This document shows positions 23,350 through 32,523 of a DNA stretch of 44,869 bases, piece after piece (the first letter of the stretch is position 1; every line of letters starts with the position of its first letter). The notes beneath the pieces are model-generated. The model ran no database searches. It was not told where the DNA came from and saw nothing but the letters and a program-made list of their open reading frames with translations. The stretch lies in NCBI GenBank assembly GCA_017381365.1, contig JAFOCI010000007.1, forward strand, positions 1-44,869, read 5' to 3'. This DNA is from Treponema sp. (lineage in GTDB: Bacteria > Spirochaetota > Spirochaetia > Treponematales > Treponemataceae). Position numbers and translations under genes: made by a program.

Positions 23350-25901
23350 AATATCAGAATTTACCAGTATACCAGCAAAAGGAACGCATTCTTGAAGCGT
23401 TAAAAGAAAATCAGGTTATTGTTGTACAAAGTCCAACTGGTTCAGGAAAAACTACTCAGCTGCCTGTAATTCTGCACGAAGCTGGCTATGACCAGACAGG
23501 AATGATTGCTGTAACGCAGCCTCGAAGAATCGCAGCCCTTTCTGTAAGCGAATTTATTTCAAAGCAACTGGGAACGACATATCCTGGTCTTGTTGGCTAT
23601 AAAATGCGTTTTGAAGACAAAACGGATGAAACAACAAAAATCAAGATTATGACAGACGGTATTCTGCTGCAGGAAATGAAGCTTGATCCCTGGCTCAGCA
23701 AATATTCTGTCATTATGGTTGATGAAGCTCATGAAAGAAGTCTTAACATTGACTTTGTACTGGGACTTTTAAAGCGAGTTCTGGAAGTTCGTAAAGAATT
23801 TAAGGTTATCGTAAGCTCTGCAACAATGAACGCAGAAGCATTCAGCCGTTATTTTGGAAACTGCCCGATTGTAACAATCGAAACAATCACATACCCGGTT
23901 GCAATGGTTTATGACCCTCCTCTTGTATCTGCCAGCACATTGAACGATGCCGCCTGCGATGCACTCATCAACAAAATCTGCTCAACAGTAGAGCGTATTC
24001 TTGACAATGACGAAAAAGGCGGAATCCTTATTTTCCTTCCTGGGGAAAAAATCATTAAAGACTGTATGAAAGCCCTTGATACATCACGTTTTGCAAAACA
24101 GATTCACACTCTGCCACTTTATGGAAGACTTTCAAAAGAAGATCAGGAGCGGGTTTTCAAGAAAGCGCCAGATGGCAAAAAGAAAGTCATCATTTCTACA
24201 AACATTGCAGAAACTTCTGTAACAATTGCTGATATAACAAATGTGATTGATTCAGGACTTGCAAAACTGAATTTCTATAATCCTCACACTTTTACTTCCA
24301 GCCTGATAGAGACCGCAGTAAGCAAAGCCAGCTGCAATCAGCGAAAAGGCCGTGCAGGACGAACACAGCCAGGAACCTGCTACCGTTTGTACCCACGCAA
24401 AGATTTCGATACCCGACCAATGTATACAACAGAAGAAATTTACAGAACAGACTTAAGCGAAGTAATTCTTCAGATGGCTGATTTGGGAATTAAGGATTTT
24501 GCAAATTTTGATTTTATTTCTGCGCCAGAGCGGGAAAATATTTTTGGCGCAATTGATACACTGAATATGCTTGGCGCGCTGGACAAGGACAATTCCCTTT
24601 CCTCAATCGGAAAAATGATGGTAGCATTTCCATTAGAACCAAGAATCAGCCGTATAATCGTTGAATCAATAATGCGTTATCCTGATGTACTGGAAGAAGT
24701 TCTTATTGCGGCTTCATTCCTGTCTGCAAATTCACCGTTTATTCTGCCTCCTGGAGAAGAAATGGAAGCCCGCAGAGCACATCATACTTTCAGAGATATT
24801 CAAGGTGATTTTGTTTCATATCTGAATCTTTTTTATGCATTTGAAAAAACAGAGAACAAGGAAAATTTCTGTCATCAATTCTATCTGGATGAAAGAATTA
24901 TGAAGGAAATTGAAAATATTGATCTTCAGCTTAAAGATATCGTTGCCCACATGAACATTCCTGTTATTGCAGGCGGTTCAAAATCAGATTATTTATGCTG
25001 TATTTCTGCAGGTATGATTCAGTTTGTTTGTGTGCGGGTAAAACGAGATACATACAAAAGTCTGACTGCTGACAATATTTTTATTCATCCTGGCAGTGTA
25101 ATGTTCAAACAGGATCCATTGTATATTGTTGCAGGTGAAATTGTAAAAACATCGCGAATGTATGCAATGAGTGTTTCTCCTCTTACTAAGAACATATTGA
25201 ATCAGCTTTCGCCAGCCTTAATGACTCAGTTAGAAAGCTGCAAGCCTGTCAGAACGATGGAAATGCAGTCTGAAAATCTGGAACGGGCTGCAAACAGAAA
25301 GAACGGCAAAACAGATAAAAAAATTGAAGAAAATAAAGATGGTGATGAAATTTCATTCGGTGGATTCAGTTTTGGAATCAAAAAAGTTCATGGAAAGAAA
25401 CAGGCTCAGCTTAAATATGAAGATTTCATACAAGCTGCAAAAGCAGAAACTGATGAAGGCAAAATAAAAACAATTGGTGGAATAAAATCTAAGATAATCT
25501 ATCAAACTGGATTTTCTTTGCTAGATGACGAAAAACTTTCCACTGCTATTAAAATTGGCAAAATATTGACCTTGAAGCCGATTTCTGAAAAGGAATGGAA
25601 CAGAAAACTTAACATCAACATCAATGAAGAACATGCAGCACTGATTATCACTTCTGCGGTTGATAACATTCTTAAAGTTACAGTTGCAAAGCAGAAAAGT
25701 AAGGAATACGGATTCATCTGTATGTTTACAGACGGCAAAGGGACTTACTGGAACAAGGTTTCCAGAGGATTTTCTACAGCGTTGAACGAAAGCCTTGCCA
25801 CTCTGGAAACACTGGCAGACGAAGCAAAAGATATGTTTACAGAACAGCAGCTTTCTGTTATAAACGAAAAATTCAGAACGTTGAACCAGTTATTTGTCTG
25901 A
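23340..25901 (+). CDS. DEAH-box ATP-dependent RNA helicase (HrpA/HrpB type)
   Basis: 853 residues from ATG 23340, with AAGGA about 12 nt upstream; the frame is open earlier but inside capA. Helicase motifs: I SPTGSGKTTQLPV, Ia TQPRRIAAL, II DEAHERSLNIDF, III SSATMNAEAF, V STNIAETSVTI, VI QRKGRAGRTQPGTCYRLYP. The winged-helix and HA2 region follow (LSEVILQMADLGIKDF, LNMLGALDKD), then an OB-like segment (FIHPGSVMFKQDPLYIVAGE). It is shorter than E. coli HrpA (1300) and near HrpB in length. A Lys-rich linker at about 660 leads to a C-terminal domain with no recognised match. Likely role in RNA remodelling or ribosome rescue. It overlaps the converging HEAT gene by 12 bp. Confidence 0.93.
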   Translation: MAIEYQNLPVYQQKERILEALKENQVIVVQSPTGSGKTTQLPVILHEAGYDQTGMIAVTQPRRIAALSVSEFISKQLGTTYPGLVGYKMRFEDKTDETTKIKIMTDGILLQEMKLDPWLSKYSVIMVDEAHERSLNIDFVLGLLKRVLEVRKEFKVIVSSATMNAEAFSRYFGNCPIVTIETITYPVAMVYDPPLVSASTLNDAACDALINKICSTVERILDNDEKGGILIFLPGEKIIKDCMKALDTSRFAKQIHTLPLYGRLSKEDQERVFKKAPDGKKKVIISTNIAETSVTIADITNVIDSGLAKLNFYNPHTFTSSLIETAVSKASCNQRKGRAGRTQPGTCYRLYPRKDFDTRPMYTTEEIYRTDLSEVILQMADLGIKDFANFDFISAPERENIFGAIDTLNMLGALDKDNSLSSIGKMMVAFPLEPRISRIIVESIMRYPDVLEEVLIAASFLSANSPFILPPGEEMEARRAHHTFRDIQGDFVSYLNLFYAFEKTENKENFCHQFYLDERIMKEIENIDLQLKDIVAHMNIPVIAGGSKSDYLCCISAGMIQFVCVRVKRDTYKSLTADNIFIHPGSVMFKQDPLYIVAGEIVKTSRMYAMSVSPLTKNILNQLSPALMTQLESCKPVRTMEMQSENLERAANRKNGKTDKKIEENKDGDEISFGGFSFGIKKVHGKKQAQLKYEDFIQAAKAETDEGKIKTIGGIKSKIIYQTGFSLLDDEKLSTAIKIGKILTLKPISEKEWNRKLNININEEHAALIITSAVDNILKVTVAKQKSKEYGFICMFTDGKGTYWNKVSRGFSTALNESLATLETLADEAKDMFTEQQLSVINEKFRTLNQLFV

Positions 25902-27668
25902 TTCTGAATCTTCTATACCCAGCAGTTTTTTTGCGCGGTTACGGTTGGCTGTATTGCCAGTTTTGGAATTTGCAAGTTCAGTAAGGGCGTCCACTGCTTC
26001 GTTGTAGCGGCCGCTTTTATACATATCAATTCCAAAACCGCAGGTTTCTGCATCCTTAGATGCAATGTAAAGCGAACAGACTTCTGCAAATTCTTTTTTT
26101 GGATATTTTGCAAGAATGCGGCCAAGACTTTTTCGGATTGGTTTGCGTCTGTCGTCCTGCACAACCTCTTTCGCAAGGGCTGCAATTTCTTCAACGCCAG
26201 TATCCTGTTCGTTATATTTTAACAAAGCTTCTACGGCCATGGTTTTTGCAGAATCAGCGGATTTTTTATCCGTAATCCGTTCAATTAAAAATTCATTTCC
26301 CTGCTTTGTATTCAATTCTGCAATAGCAGGATAAGTTTCCTTTTTTACAGAAGCTTCATTATCATTTTTAGCCCGGTAAATCAAAAAATCAACGGCACCC
26401 TTCAATTTCATTTCGCGGCAAGCCTTAATTGACTGCAGACGAACCTTTACGTGGTCATCTCGAATTCCCTGAAGAATTGTATTGCAGGCTTTCTCTGAAT
26501 CAGGATAATTCATAAGCCCTTTTATACAATATTCACGCATATTCGGGTCGCTGTTTTCATAAAGATTTATGAGAATTGGAATTGATTCGTCTTTCTTCAT
26601 GTTGCCGATTGCTTCTGCAGCATACTGGCGGACAAAGCCGTTTTCATCTTCATTCTGAGCAATCTCCACAATCTGTTCCCATGTTTCTTCCGCATTCATC
26701 TGCCCCAATGTTCGCATCAATGCCTGGCGAACAGGAGTTTCCAGATCATCACGGGAAACATATTTTGCCAGATATTTTGCTTCCTTTTTTCCGCCAGTTT
26801 TACCTAATGCAGAAAGCGCAGCATTAAAATAATCCTCATTTTCACCTTCCAGAATTTTTACCAGGGCAGGAGCAGCTTCCTTACATTTTACCTGGGTTGC
26901 ATACTGCATACATTTTGAAACAAAGGAGTTTGTAACATCATAAGGATCATCAAGAATTTCTACAACGTAATCAGAAAGGCATGGATCTTCCTGTTTTCCA
27001 AAATAATCAAGAATTTTGCTTCTTACATCATTGCTGTTTGTGGCATAAAACAATTCGTAGAGTTCATCGATATAGCGAACATCTTCTTCATCTACAATTT
27101 TATCTACAACACCGCTGATTTCAGAAGGAGTACCATATTTTAAAGTTTCTGTCTTTTCTTTATAATCTGAATTATCTTCATCCTTCTTTTTTGCGGCTTC
27201 CAGCTTTTCTGAATCAGCTTTTTTTGGCTTCATTGGCTCAGGAATTGTTACAACAATACTACTGATATCATCACCATATTCATCTTCATCAGAGACTTTG
27301 TCTTTTTGTTCCGGAACACCATAAATTGACTGAACAATATCATCCGCATCAATAGAACTGCCTTCGCCCTGCGCAACATCTTCTTCGCCAGTCTTTGCAT
27401 CTGCTGACTCTTCCGAAATTGTGTCGTCAATATTTTCACCATAGGGAGCATCAATTGTATCATCTGTCTGCGCTTTACGAGTTACGACACCAGAATTATC
27501 ATCATAGCCTTCTACATAAGGCGATGCAACTTCCTGCTGTGATCCAGTGTCATCAGACATTGAATTTTCAGAAAAAGCTGAAAGATTCTGCTCATTTTCT
27601 TCACAAAAAACAGAAATGCTGCAGAAAAAAGAGAACATTGCTGCAAACAATAAAATAATTTTCTTCAT
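25890..27668 (-). CDS. Exported HEAT-repeat protein
   Basis: 592 residues. Signal peptide MKKIILLFAAMFSFFCSISV. Residues about 25-190 are acidic and low-complexity (EESADAKTGEEDVAQGEGSS), probably disordered. From about 195 to 560 it is built of about ten HEAT-type helical pairs (SALGKTGGKKEAKYLAKYVS, RQYAAEAIGNMKKDESIPIL, SIKACREMKLKGAVDFLIYR). Such solenoids are protein-binding scaffolds; here it acts in the periplasm. Last gene of the dut-lptF-lptG-tgt operon, sharing one base with the tgt stop, and its proximity to lptF/lptG hints at an envelope role. Spirochaetes commonly carry such proteins, but I cannot name an orthologue. Confidence 0.85.
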   Translation of the reverse strand: MKKIILLFAAMFSFFCSISVFCEENEQNLSAFSENSMSDDTGSQQEVASPYVEGYDDNSGVVTRKAQTDDTIDAPYGENIDDTISEESADAKTGEEDVAQGEGSSIDADDIVQSIYGVPEQKDKVSDEDEYGDDISSIVVTIPEPMKPKKADSEKLEAAKKKDEDNSDYKEKTETLKYGTPSEISGVVDKIVDEEDVRYIDELYELFYATNSNDVRSKILDYFGKQEDPCLSDYVVEILDDPYDVTNSFVSKCMQYATQVKCKEAAPALVKILEGENEDYFNAALSALGKTGGKKEAKYLAKYVSRDDLETPVRQALMRTLGQMNAEETWEQIVEIAQNEDENGFVRQYAAEAIGNMKKDESIPILINLYENSDPNMREYCIKGLMNYPDSEKACNTILQGIRDDHVKVRLQSIKACREMKLKGAVDFLIYRAKNDNEASVKKETYPAIAELNTKQGNEFLIERITDKKSADSAKTMAVEALLKYNEQDTGVEEIAALAKEVVQDDRRKPIRKSLGRILAKYPKKEFAEVCSLYIASKDAETCGFGIDMYKSGRYNEAVDALTELANSKTGNTANRNRAKKLLGIEDSESDK

Positions 27669-28801
27669 TACTGAATATTACCCTCTTTGTAGCGGTTAAG
27701 GAAATTCGCCTTGTATTCGTAAAAACGGTCTTCCGTAATTGCCTGACGAATTTCATTCATCATCTGATGCAAAAATGCAAGATTATGATATGAAGCAAGC
27801 ATGGAACTTAAAATTTCCTGTTCTTTAAAAAGATGTCGTAAATATGCTCGGGAATAAGTGCGGCAGACTTTACAGTTACATTCAGGATCAATTGGTTTAA
27901 AATCGTGCTTAAAGCGTTCCTGTTTGATAGAAAGCTGACCATCATGGGTAAAATATGCACCGTTTCTTGCGTTTCTAGTTGGAAGAACGCAATCAAACAT
28001 ATCAACACCGTCTGCAACAGCTTCCAGAATATATTCTGGAGTTCCAATTCCCATTACATAAACAGGTTTTTCTTCTGTCAAATACTGCATTGTAAACTGA
28101 AGGAATTCAGCAAATTTTTCAGGCGGTTCACCAACACTAAGACCACCGATGGCAATTCCAGGTAAATCAAGCCCTGTAACAAATTCGGCACTTTTTTTTC
28201 TGAGATCTTCAAAGAAATTTCCCTGAACAATGGGAAACAGAATTCCTTTGTAACCTTTTTCCTGTTCTTCAAGCCACTGTTTTTTTGCTCTTTCTGCCCA
28301 CGCAGAAGTAATTTCAAGAGCACGTTCAGCTTCTTTTCTATCTACTCCGTAACCAGAACAAACATCAAGCTGCATCTGAATATCAGAATTAAATTTTGAC
28401 TGTGTCTGAACAACATTTTCAGGGGTAAACATGTGATAACTTCCATCAAGATGACTCTGAAATTTTACCCCTTCTGGATTGATTTTTCTTAAAGAAGACA
28501 AAGAAAATACCTGAAACCCACCAGAATCTGTAAGAAAATTCTTTTTAAACTGAGAAAAACCATGCAGACCACCAGCCTCTTTAATAAGATCTGGACCTGG
28601 ACGCAGAAAAAGATGATATGTATTTGCAAGAATAATCTCAAATCCTATTTCTTCAAGATCATCCTTTGAAATGGCCTTTACTGTTGCGCAGGTTCCAACA
28701 GGCATAAAAACTGGAGTGTGAACAACACCATGAGGAAGTTCCATAAGGCCTGTTCTTGCTCTCCCTGCAGAACTTTTGTGCAAAACATTAAAAATTTTCA
28801 T
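27668..28801 (-). CDS. tgt: Queuine/preQ1 tRNA-ribosyltransferase
   Basis: 377 residues, normal length. The catalytic Asp is in LTDSGGFQVFSLSSLRKI; substrate contacts in GGLSVGEPPEKFAEFL; nucleophile region DMFDCVLPTRNARNGAYFT; zinc site CNCKVCRTYSRAYLRHLF. It exchanges guanine-34 of GUN-anticodon tRNAs for preQ1, including the tRNA-Asp (GTC) encoded twice in this window. Between lptG (14 bp upstream) and the HEAT gene. Confidence 0.98.
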   Translation of the reverse strand: MKIFNVLHKSSAGRARTGLMELPHGVVHTPVFMPVGTCATVKAISKDDLEEIGFEIILANTYHLFLRPGPDLIKEAGGLHGFSQFKKNFLTDSGGFQVFSLSSLRKINPEGVKFQSHLDGSYHMFTPENVVQTQSKFNSDIQMQLDVCSGYGVDRKEAERALEITSAWAERAKKQWLEEQEKGYKGILFPIVQGNFFEDLRKKSAEFVTGLDLPGIAIGGLSVGEPPEKFAEFLQFTMQYLTEEKPVYVMGIGTPEYILEAVADGVDMFDCVLPTRNARNGAYFTHDGQLSIKQERFKHDFKPIDPECNCKVCRTYSRAYLRHLFKEQEILSSMLASYHNLAFLHQMMNEIRQAITEDRFYEYKANFLNRYKEGNIQ

Positions 28802-28815
28802 ATTAACTCCAAAAA

Positions 28816-29892
28816 TTATGTTCGTGCGTAATGCAACAGAACAATACTAATGACAATAAACAGGAAAACCGGAAACCAGGCTCCCATAAAAGGTGATATA
28901 TATCCAAACTTTGAAAGCAGCATGGTAATCATCTGCAGTACATAAAATAAAACAGCTGCACTTACAGAAAGTGACAGACTTATGAGCAGAACATTTTTAC
29001 GCGATTTTCCAGACAATCCGATAGAAAGAAAAACTACGATAAACACAATAGCCGGAAATGCAAATTTTTTGTAATATTCCGCCAGTGCCTCATTGTAAGG
29101 TAAACCTGTACGCCTTAAGTGATTTATATAAATCTTTGCAGCATGGGAATCAACTTCCGCAATATTTACAACATTATTCTGAAAAGTTTCATAGCTTTCT
29201 TCCAAACGGTCAGTAAGCTCTTTTTCTGGAACTATTGCTTTTATAGTATTATCGTCATATTTATATTGAATTCCATTCATCAAAGACCATCGATTCAAAC
29301 TTTCCATCCAGATAGCAGAATCAGCATGAATTATTGAATCAAGCTGCTTATTATCATCTCTATACACAAGATACAAATCTGTAAGCCGTTTCTGATTGTT
29401 TTCATAGAATTTAGCTTTGTATATAATTTTACCGTTATCAGAAATCACAACAATATTATTTTTATTCAACGATTTCTGCTCTTTTAGAAGCTGTCCCTGC
29501 AGAGCCGTTTTTTTTGCATAGGTTGGAACAACAAGATAGTTTTCAAACAAGTACAACCCTACACTCATCAAAACGGAAAAAACAAGAAGAGGAAACGTAA
29601 AATGCAGCAGCGATACACCAGACGAAAAAATTGCAGTAAGTTCGTTACTGGCATATAAATCACTTAATGTATACGCAACTGCAAACAGAACCCCAAGTGG
29701 CATTGCATACCAGCAGGTTTTTGGAAAATACAAAAGCATTACTTGTGCAACCTGAATAGCTGTTGCTTCATTCTGCAGATAATTTGTAAGGTTCATAAGA
29801 AGATCTACCAGAATGAGAACAAGGGAAAAAAATCCAAGAGAACCTAAAAATATTGGAATGAATCTTCTGAAAAGATACGCAACTAATTTCAT
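28816..29892 (-). CDS. LPS export permease, LptG-like (YjgP/YjgQ)
   Basis: 358 residues with three N-terminal and three C-terminal membrane helices around a periplasmic beta-jellyroll: LGSLGFFSLVLILVDLLMNL, YFPKTCWYAMPLGVLFAVAY, then KIIYKAKFYENNQKRLTDLY, and FAFPAIVFIVVFLSIGLSG, SAAVLFYVLQMITMLLSKFG. Start overlaps the preceding permease stop by 4 bp. With its partner it forms the membrane part of an Lpt transporter driven by LptB (not in the window). Confidence 0.9.
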   Translation of the reverse strand: MKLVAYLFRRFIPIFLGSLGFFSLVLILVDLLMNLTNYLQNEATAIQVAQVMLLYFPKTCWYAMPLGVLFAVAYTLSDLYASNELTAIFSSGVSLLHFTFPLLVFSVLMSVGLYLFENYLVVPTYAKKTALQGQLLKEQKSLNKNNIVVISDNGKIIYKAKFYENNQKRLTDLYLVYRDDNKQLDSIIHADSAIWMESLNRWSLMNGIQYKYDDNTIKAIVPEKELTDRLEESYETFQNNVVNIAEVDSHAAKIYINHLRRTGLPYNEALAEYYKKFAFPAIVFIVVFLSIGLSGKSRKNVLLISLSLSVSAAVLFYVLQMITMLLSKFGYISPFMGAWFPVFLFIVISIVLLHYART

Positions 29893-31178
29893 TTTCGTTT
29901 AAGAGTGAAATACAGCAAACCACCCGTAACACCGACTATAGTATCAGGGAGCCACATGGCAATAAATGCATCAATACCGATACGCAGAGAAAACATCTGA
30001 CCGATAATCATCATTGCCCAATACAAAACACATATAACAAGTCCAAATATCAGACCAATTGTCTGACCATTATGTTTACCAAACAGAAAAGCCAGCGGTA
30101 ACGCAAGAACAGCAAAAAATATTGAACCAAAAGGACTGGAAAATTTCTTATAATATTCCATGCGATACTGGTTCAACGCTCTTGGATTAATATTTTCCAT
30201 TTTTTTCATAAGCTGAATCTGACGCCCAAGGTCAAAGGAAGTCATTTCGCGAGGAGAAGTTCTGTAATTTGTGTTCAATACAGCAGAATCAAAAATGTTC
30301 ATTGTCATTGATTTTGCATCAAGAACTTCATAATCATGCTTATTTTTAACATCAAGAGAAGCAACAACAGAATCATTCATATTCATCTGCATTAAAACGC
30401 CTTCATCTCGTGCAGAAATCAGATTTGACTTTCCAGAAACAATAATCCGCTGAACATCATCCTGATCATCAAAAAAAATCAAATCACTTACTTTTGAGTC
30501 TGTAACATCACCAGTAACTAAAATTGATTTATTGAAGAATTTTATTGAATTTGGTTCCAGCTGAACAGACGGATTAGAAGTCAAAATTTTTCGATACAAT
30601 TCATTATATTTGATTGTTCCAATTGGCAGCAGATAATCATTTACAAAAAAAGACACAAGCGAAATGATTATTCCCAGAATAAAAACTGGAATCATAATAA
30701 TAATATAACTCTGCCCAGACGCTCTGATAATCAAAACTTCATTATCGCTCATTATTCGCCCAAGACACATCAAAAATCCAACAAGAGTTGAAAAAGGTGC
30801 CGACTGGGATATTACAAATGGAAGCGTATAAACCATAAGTCTGTAAGCATCTCTAAAAGGAACCCGCTGCTTTAATAATTCTCCAATAAGCAGCAGAATC
30901 TGATTTACAAAGAAAATCATAAAGAAAAAGAGAAATGAAACGCCAAAATAAAGAATCAGCTCTTTGCAGAGGTATTTTACAAGAACATTGTTTCCCAGCT
31001 TACCTTTTCCAAGATATTTTACGCAAAAATCATCTATTTTATTTAGAATGCCATCGTAAACCGGCTTTATATGCTTTATGCAAAACTGGTAACAAAGCTC
31101 ATATTTGTTGAGAATATATGTTTTAATGCTTTTTTTTATCTTTCGATAATTAGACAGAAGCTTTTCTATCTGATTCAA
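29889..31178 (-). CDS. LPS export permease, LptF-like (YjgP/YjgQ)
   Basis: 429 residues, longer than usual because of a basic, helical N-terminal extension of about 65 residues ([20 protein letters not shown]) before the first helix ([20 protein letters not shown]). The jellyroll segment includes [20 protein letters not shown] and [20 protein letters not shown]; the C-terminal helices include [19 protein letters not shown] and [20 protein letters not shown]. Overlaps dut (4 bp) and lptG (4 bp), so all are translated together. Treponemes differ in whether they carry LPS; such permeases in this group may carry other glycolipids. Confidence 0.9.
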   Translation of the reverse strand: MNQIEKLLSNYRKIKKSIKTYILNKYELCYQFCIKHIKPVYDGILNKIDDFCVKYLGKGKLGNNVLVKYLCKELILYFGVSFLFFFMIFFVNQILLLIGELLKQRVPFRDAYRLMVYTLPFVISQSAPFSTLVGFLMCLGRIMSDNEVLIIRASGQSYIIIMIPVFILGIIISLVSFFVNDYLLPIGTIKYNELYRKILTSNPSVQLEPNSIKFFNKSILVTGDVTDSKVSDLIFFDDQDDVQRIIVSGKSNLISARDEGVLMQMNMNDSVVASLDVKNKHDYEVLDAKSMTMNIFDSAVLNTNYRTSPREMTSFDLGRQIQLMKKMENINPRALNQYRMEYYKKFSSPFGSIFFAVLALPLAFLFGKHNGQTIGLIFGLVICVLYWAMMIIGQMFSLRIGIDAFIAMWLPDTIVGVTGGLLYFTLKRK

Positions 31179-31621
31179 GCTTTTACTCCAGTAGAACCAA
31201 AACCACCGGCTCCACGTTCAGTTTCATCCAGCTTATCAGTTTTTACAAAAATCCCCTGAGTTACAGGAGCAACAATAAGCTGAGCTATGCGGTCACCGTT
31301 GTTTACAGTAAAATCTGCATCACCAAGATTTATAAGAATAATCTTTACTTCTCCACGGTAATCGCTGTCAATTGTTCCGGGAGTATTCAAAACTGTAACA
31401 CCGTTTTTTGCAGCAAGCCCGGAACGAGGTCTCACCTGAATTTCAAAACCTTCCGGAATAGCAAAAAACAATCCTGTTGGAATCATAGCTCTCTTTCCCA
31501 CAGGAATCACAACAGGTTCATTTAAAAAAGCACGAACGTCTGCTCCAGCGGCTCCAGAAGTTTCATAAGAAGGTACAGCAACTCCGTCCTTTGCAACACA
31601 TTTAATTTCACAAGTATTCAT
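31175..31621 (-). CDS. dut: dUTP diphosphatase
   Basis: 148 residues. The five trimeric dUTPase motifs are present: [28 protein letters not shown] blocks, [33 protein letters not shown], and the C-terminal P-loop-like [11 protein letters not shown]. It removes dUTP and supplies dUMP for thymidylate synthesis. First gene of the dut-lptF-lptG-tgt-HEAT run. Confidence 0.97.
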   Translation of the reverse strand: MNTCEIKCVAKDGVAVPSYETSGAAGADVRAFLNEPVVIPVGKRAMIPTGLFFAIPEGFEIQVRPRSGLAAKNGVTVLNTPGTIDSDYRGEVKIILINLGDADFTVNNGDRIAQLIVAPVTQGIFVKTDKLDETERGAGGFGSTGVKA

Positions 31622-31692
31622 GGTTACATTATAGTAGAAAAAAACAGTTTAGTGTATAGCATTACAGCCTACAAAGCATTTGCAACAATTTT

Positions 31693-32202
31693 TCAGGATG
31701 CGGTCAAAATCAATGTTGTAAACCGCATTTCAGAAACAAGAACTCCACTTTCAGGGGTCTTAAGCTGATTTCCGAAGGATTCAAGATATTCCGCCTGCTT
31801 AGAAAGATTTTATGCGCCAATTATTCTTACAGAGCTTTTTAATGCGTGAACAAGAATCGTATAATCCTTATATTTCCGGTCATTCCATTTTGCCAGATTC
31901 AATCTTAGAAAAATCAAGAATATCGTTGACGATGCCGACAAGCGCCTCTCCAGAAGAGCGAATCTGACGAATTGTATTTTTTTAAGAATCAGACAGATTG
32001 AAATCAAGAGCCGGCTCGCTGATTCCTGCAATTGCATTCATCGGAGTAGGAATTTCATGGCTCATACAGGAATTTCTGATATAACTCTTTTTACGAAATT
32101 TTCTCCATAATCAAAAAAACTCACAATTAAAATTCTCGTCAAGTACCAGTTTTCTTTAAAAACGTAACGACCTTCTTCTGTTAAAAAGAAAATTTTCTTC
32201 AT
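31693..32202 (-). pseudogene. Decayed hybrid histidine kinase (HisKA and Hpt remnants)
   Basis: Minus strand, reading through several frames. An opening at ATG 32202 with AAGGAAGAG upstream gives 46 codons to a stop at 32062-32064. In another frame come MSHEIPTPMNAIAGISE (the phospho-accepting HisKA box) and a stop, then in a third [20 protein letters not shown] and IESGKME (second HisKA helix), another stop, and then ILVHALKSSVRIIGA, an Hpt-domain box, followed by KQAEYLESFGNQLK and an end at 31693. The ATPase domain and receiver that should lie between are missing, so large deletions as well as frameshifts have occurred. Confidence 0.8.
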
Positions 32203-32269
32203 AAACAATACTCTTCCTTTATTATAACAGATTTTTTTAACTCGCTATGAAAAAATATTTTTTTAATAA

Positions 32270-32307
32270 AAAAAGAGGCCCAGTTTGAACTAACTGAACC
32301 TCTTTTT
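32270..32307 (-). terminator. Intrinsic terminator of the GGGtGRT transcript
   Basis: AAAAAGAGG / CCTCTTTTT outer stem with inner CAGTT/AACTG; T-run on the minus strand. The A/T symmetry makes it usable from the other side too. Confidence 0.75.
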
Positions 32308-32523
32308 AACAGTTTCCTATAATCTAGCTCGGCAGATTCATCTGCCACCGTAGAATGTAATGTTGCACACCCTACTTAGCAAAACTATTTGTTAAAACCT
32401 TCAGCTACTGATACAGCGCAAGCAACTGTACAAGCCGCAACCTTCGGTTGCTTACTCAGTTTCCCGACAAGCCGGAAAACTGACCTGCGGTTATCCAGTT
32501 GCAATGGTTTTAATCAGTTCTAG
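32308..32523. other. Hairpin-rich trailer downstream of the GGGtGRT gene
   Basis: No gene. It contains GGCAGA ttca TCTGCC (32331-32346), a 49-bp copy of the GGGtGRT gene end (listed separately), GCAACC ttc GGTTGC (32437-32451) and CAGTTTCCCG / CGG-AAAACTG-type stem (32457-32482), before the terminator at 32270-32307. Confidence 0.8.
32385..32433 (-). repeat. Duplicated 3' end of the GGGtGRT gene
   Basis: 48 of 49 bases equal to 32524-32572, including the stop codon. Read on the minus strand it encodes CTVACAVSVAEGFNK and stop; the single difference changes AAC to AAT, both Asn. It is probably the residue of a tandem gene duplication that was later deleted. Confidence 0.92.
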
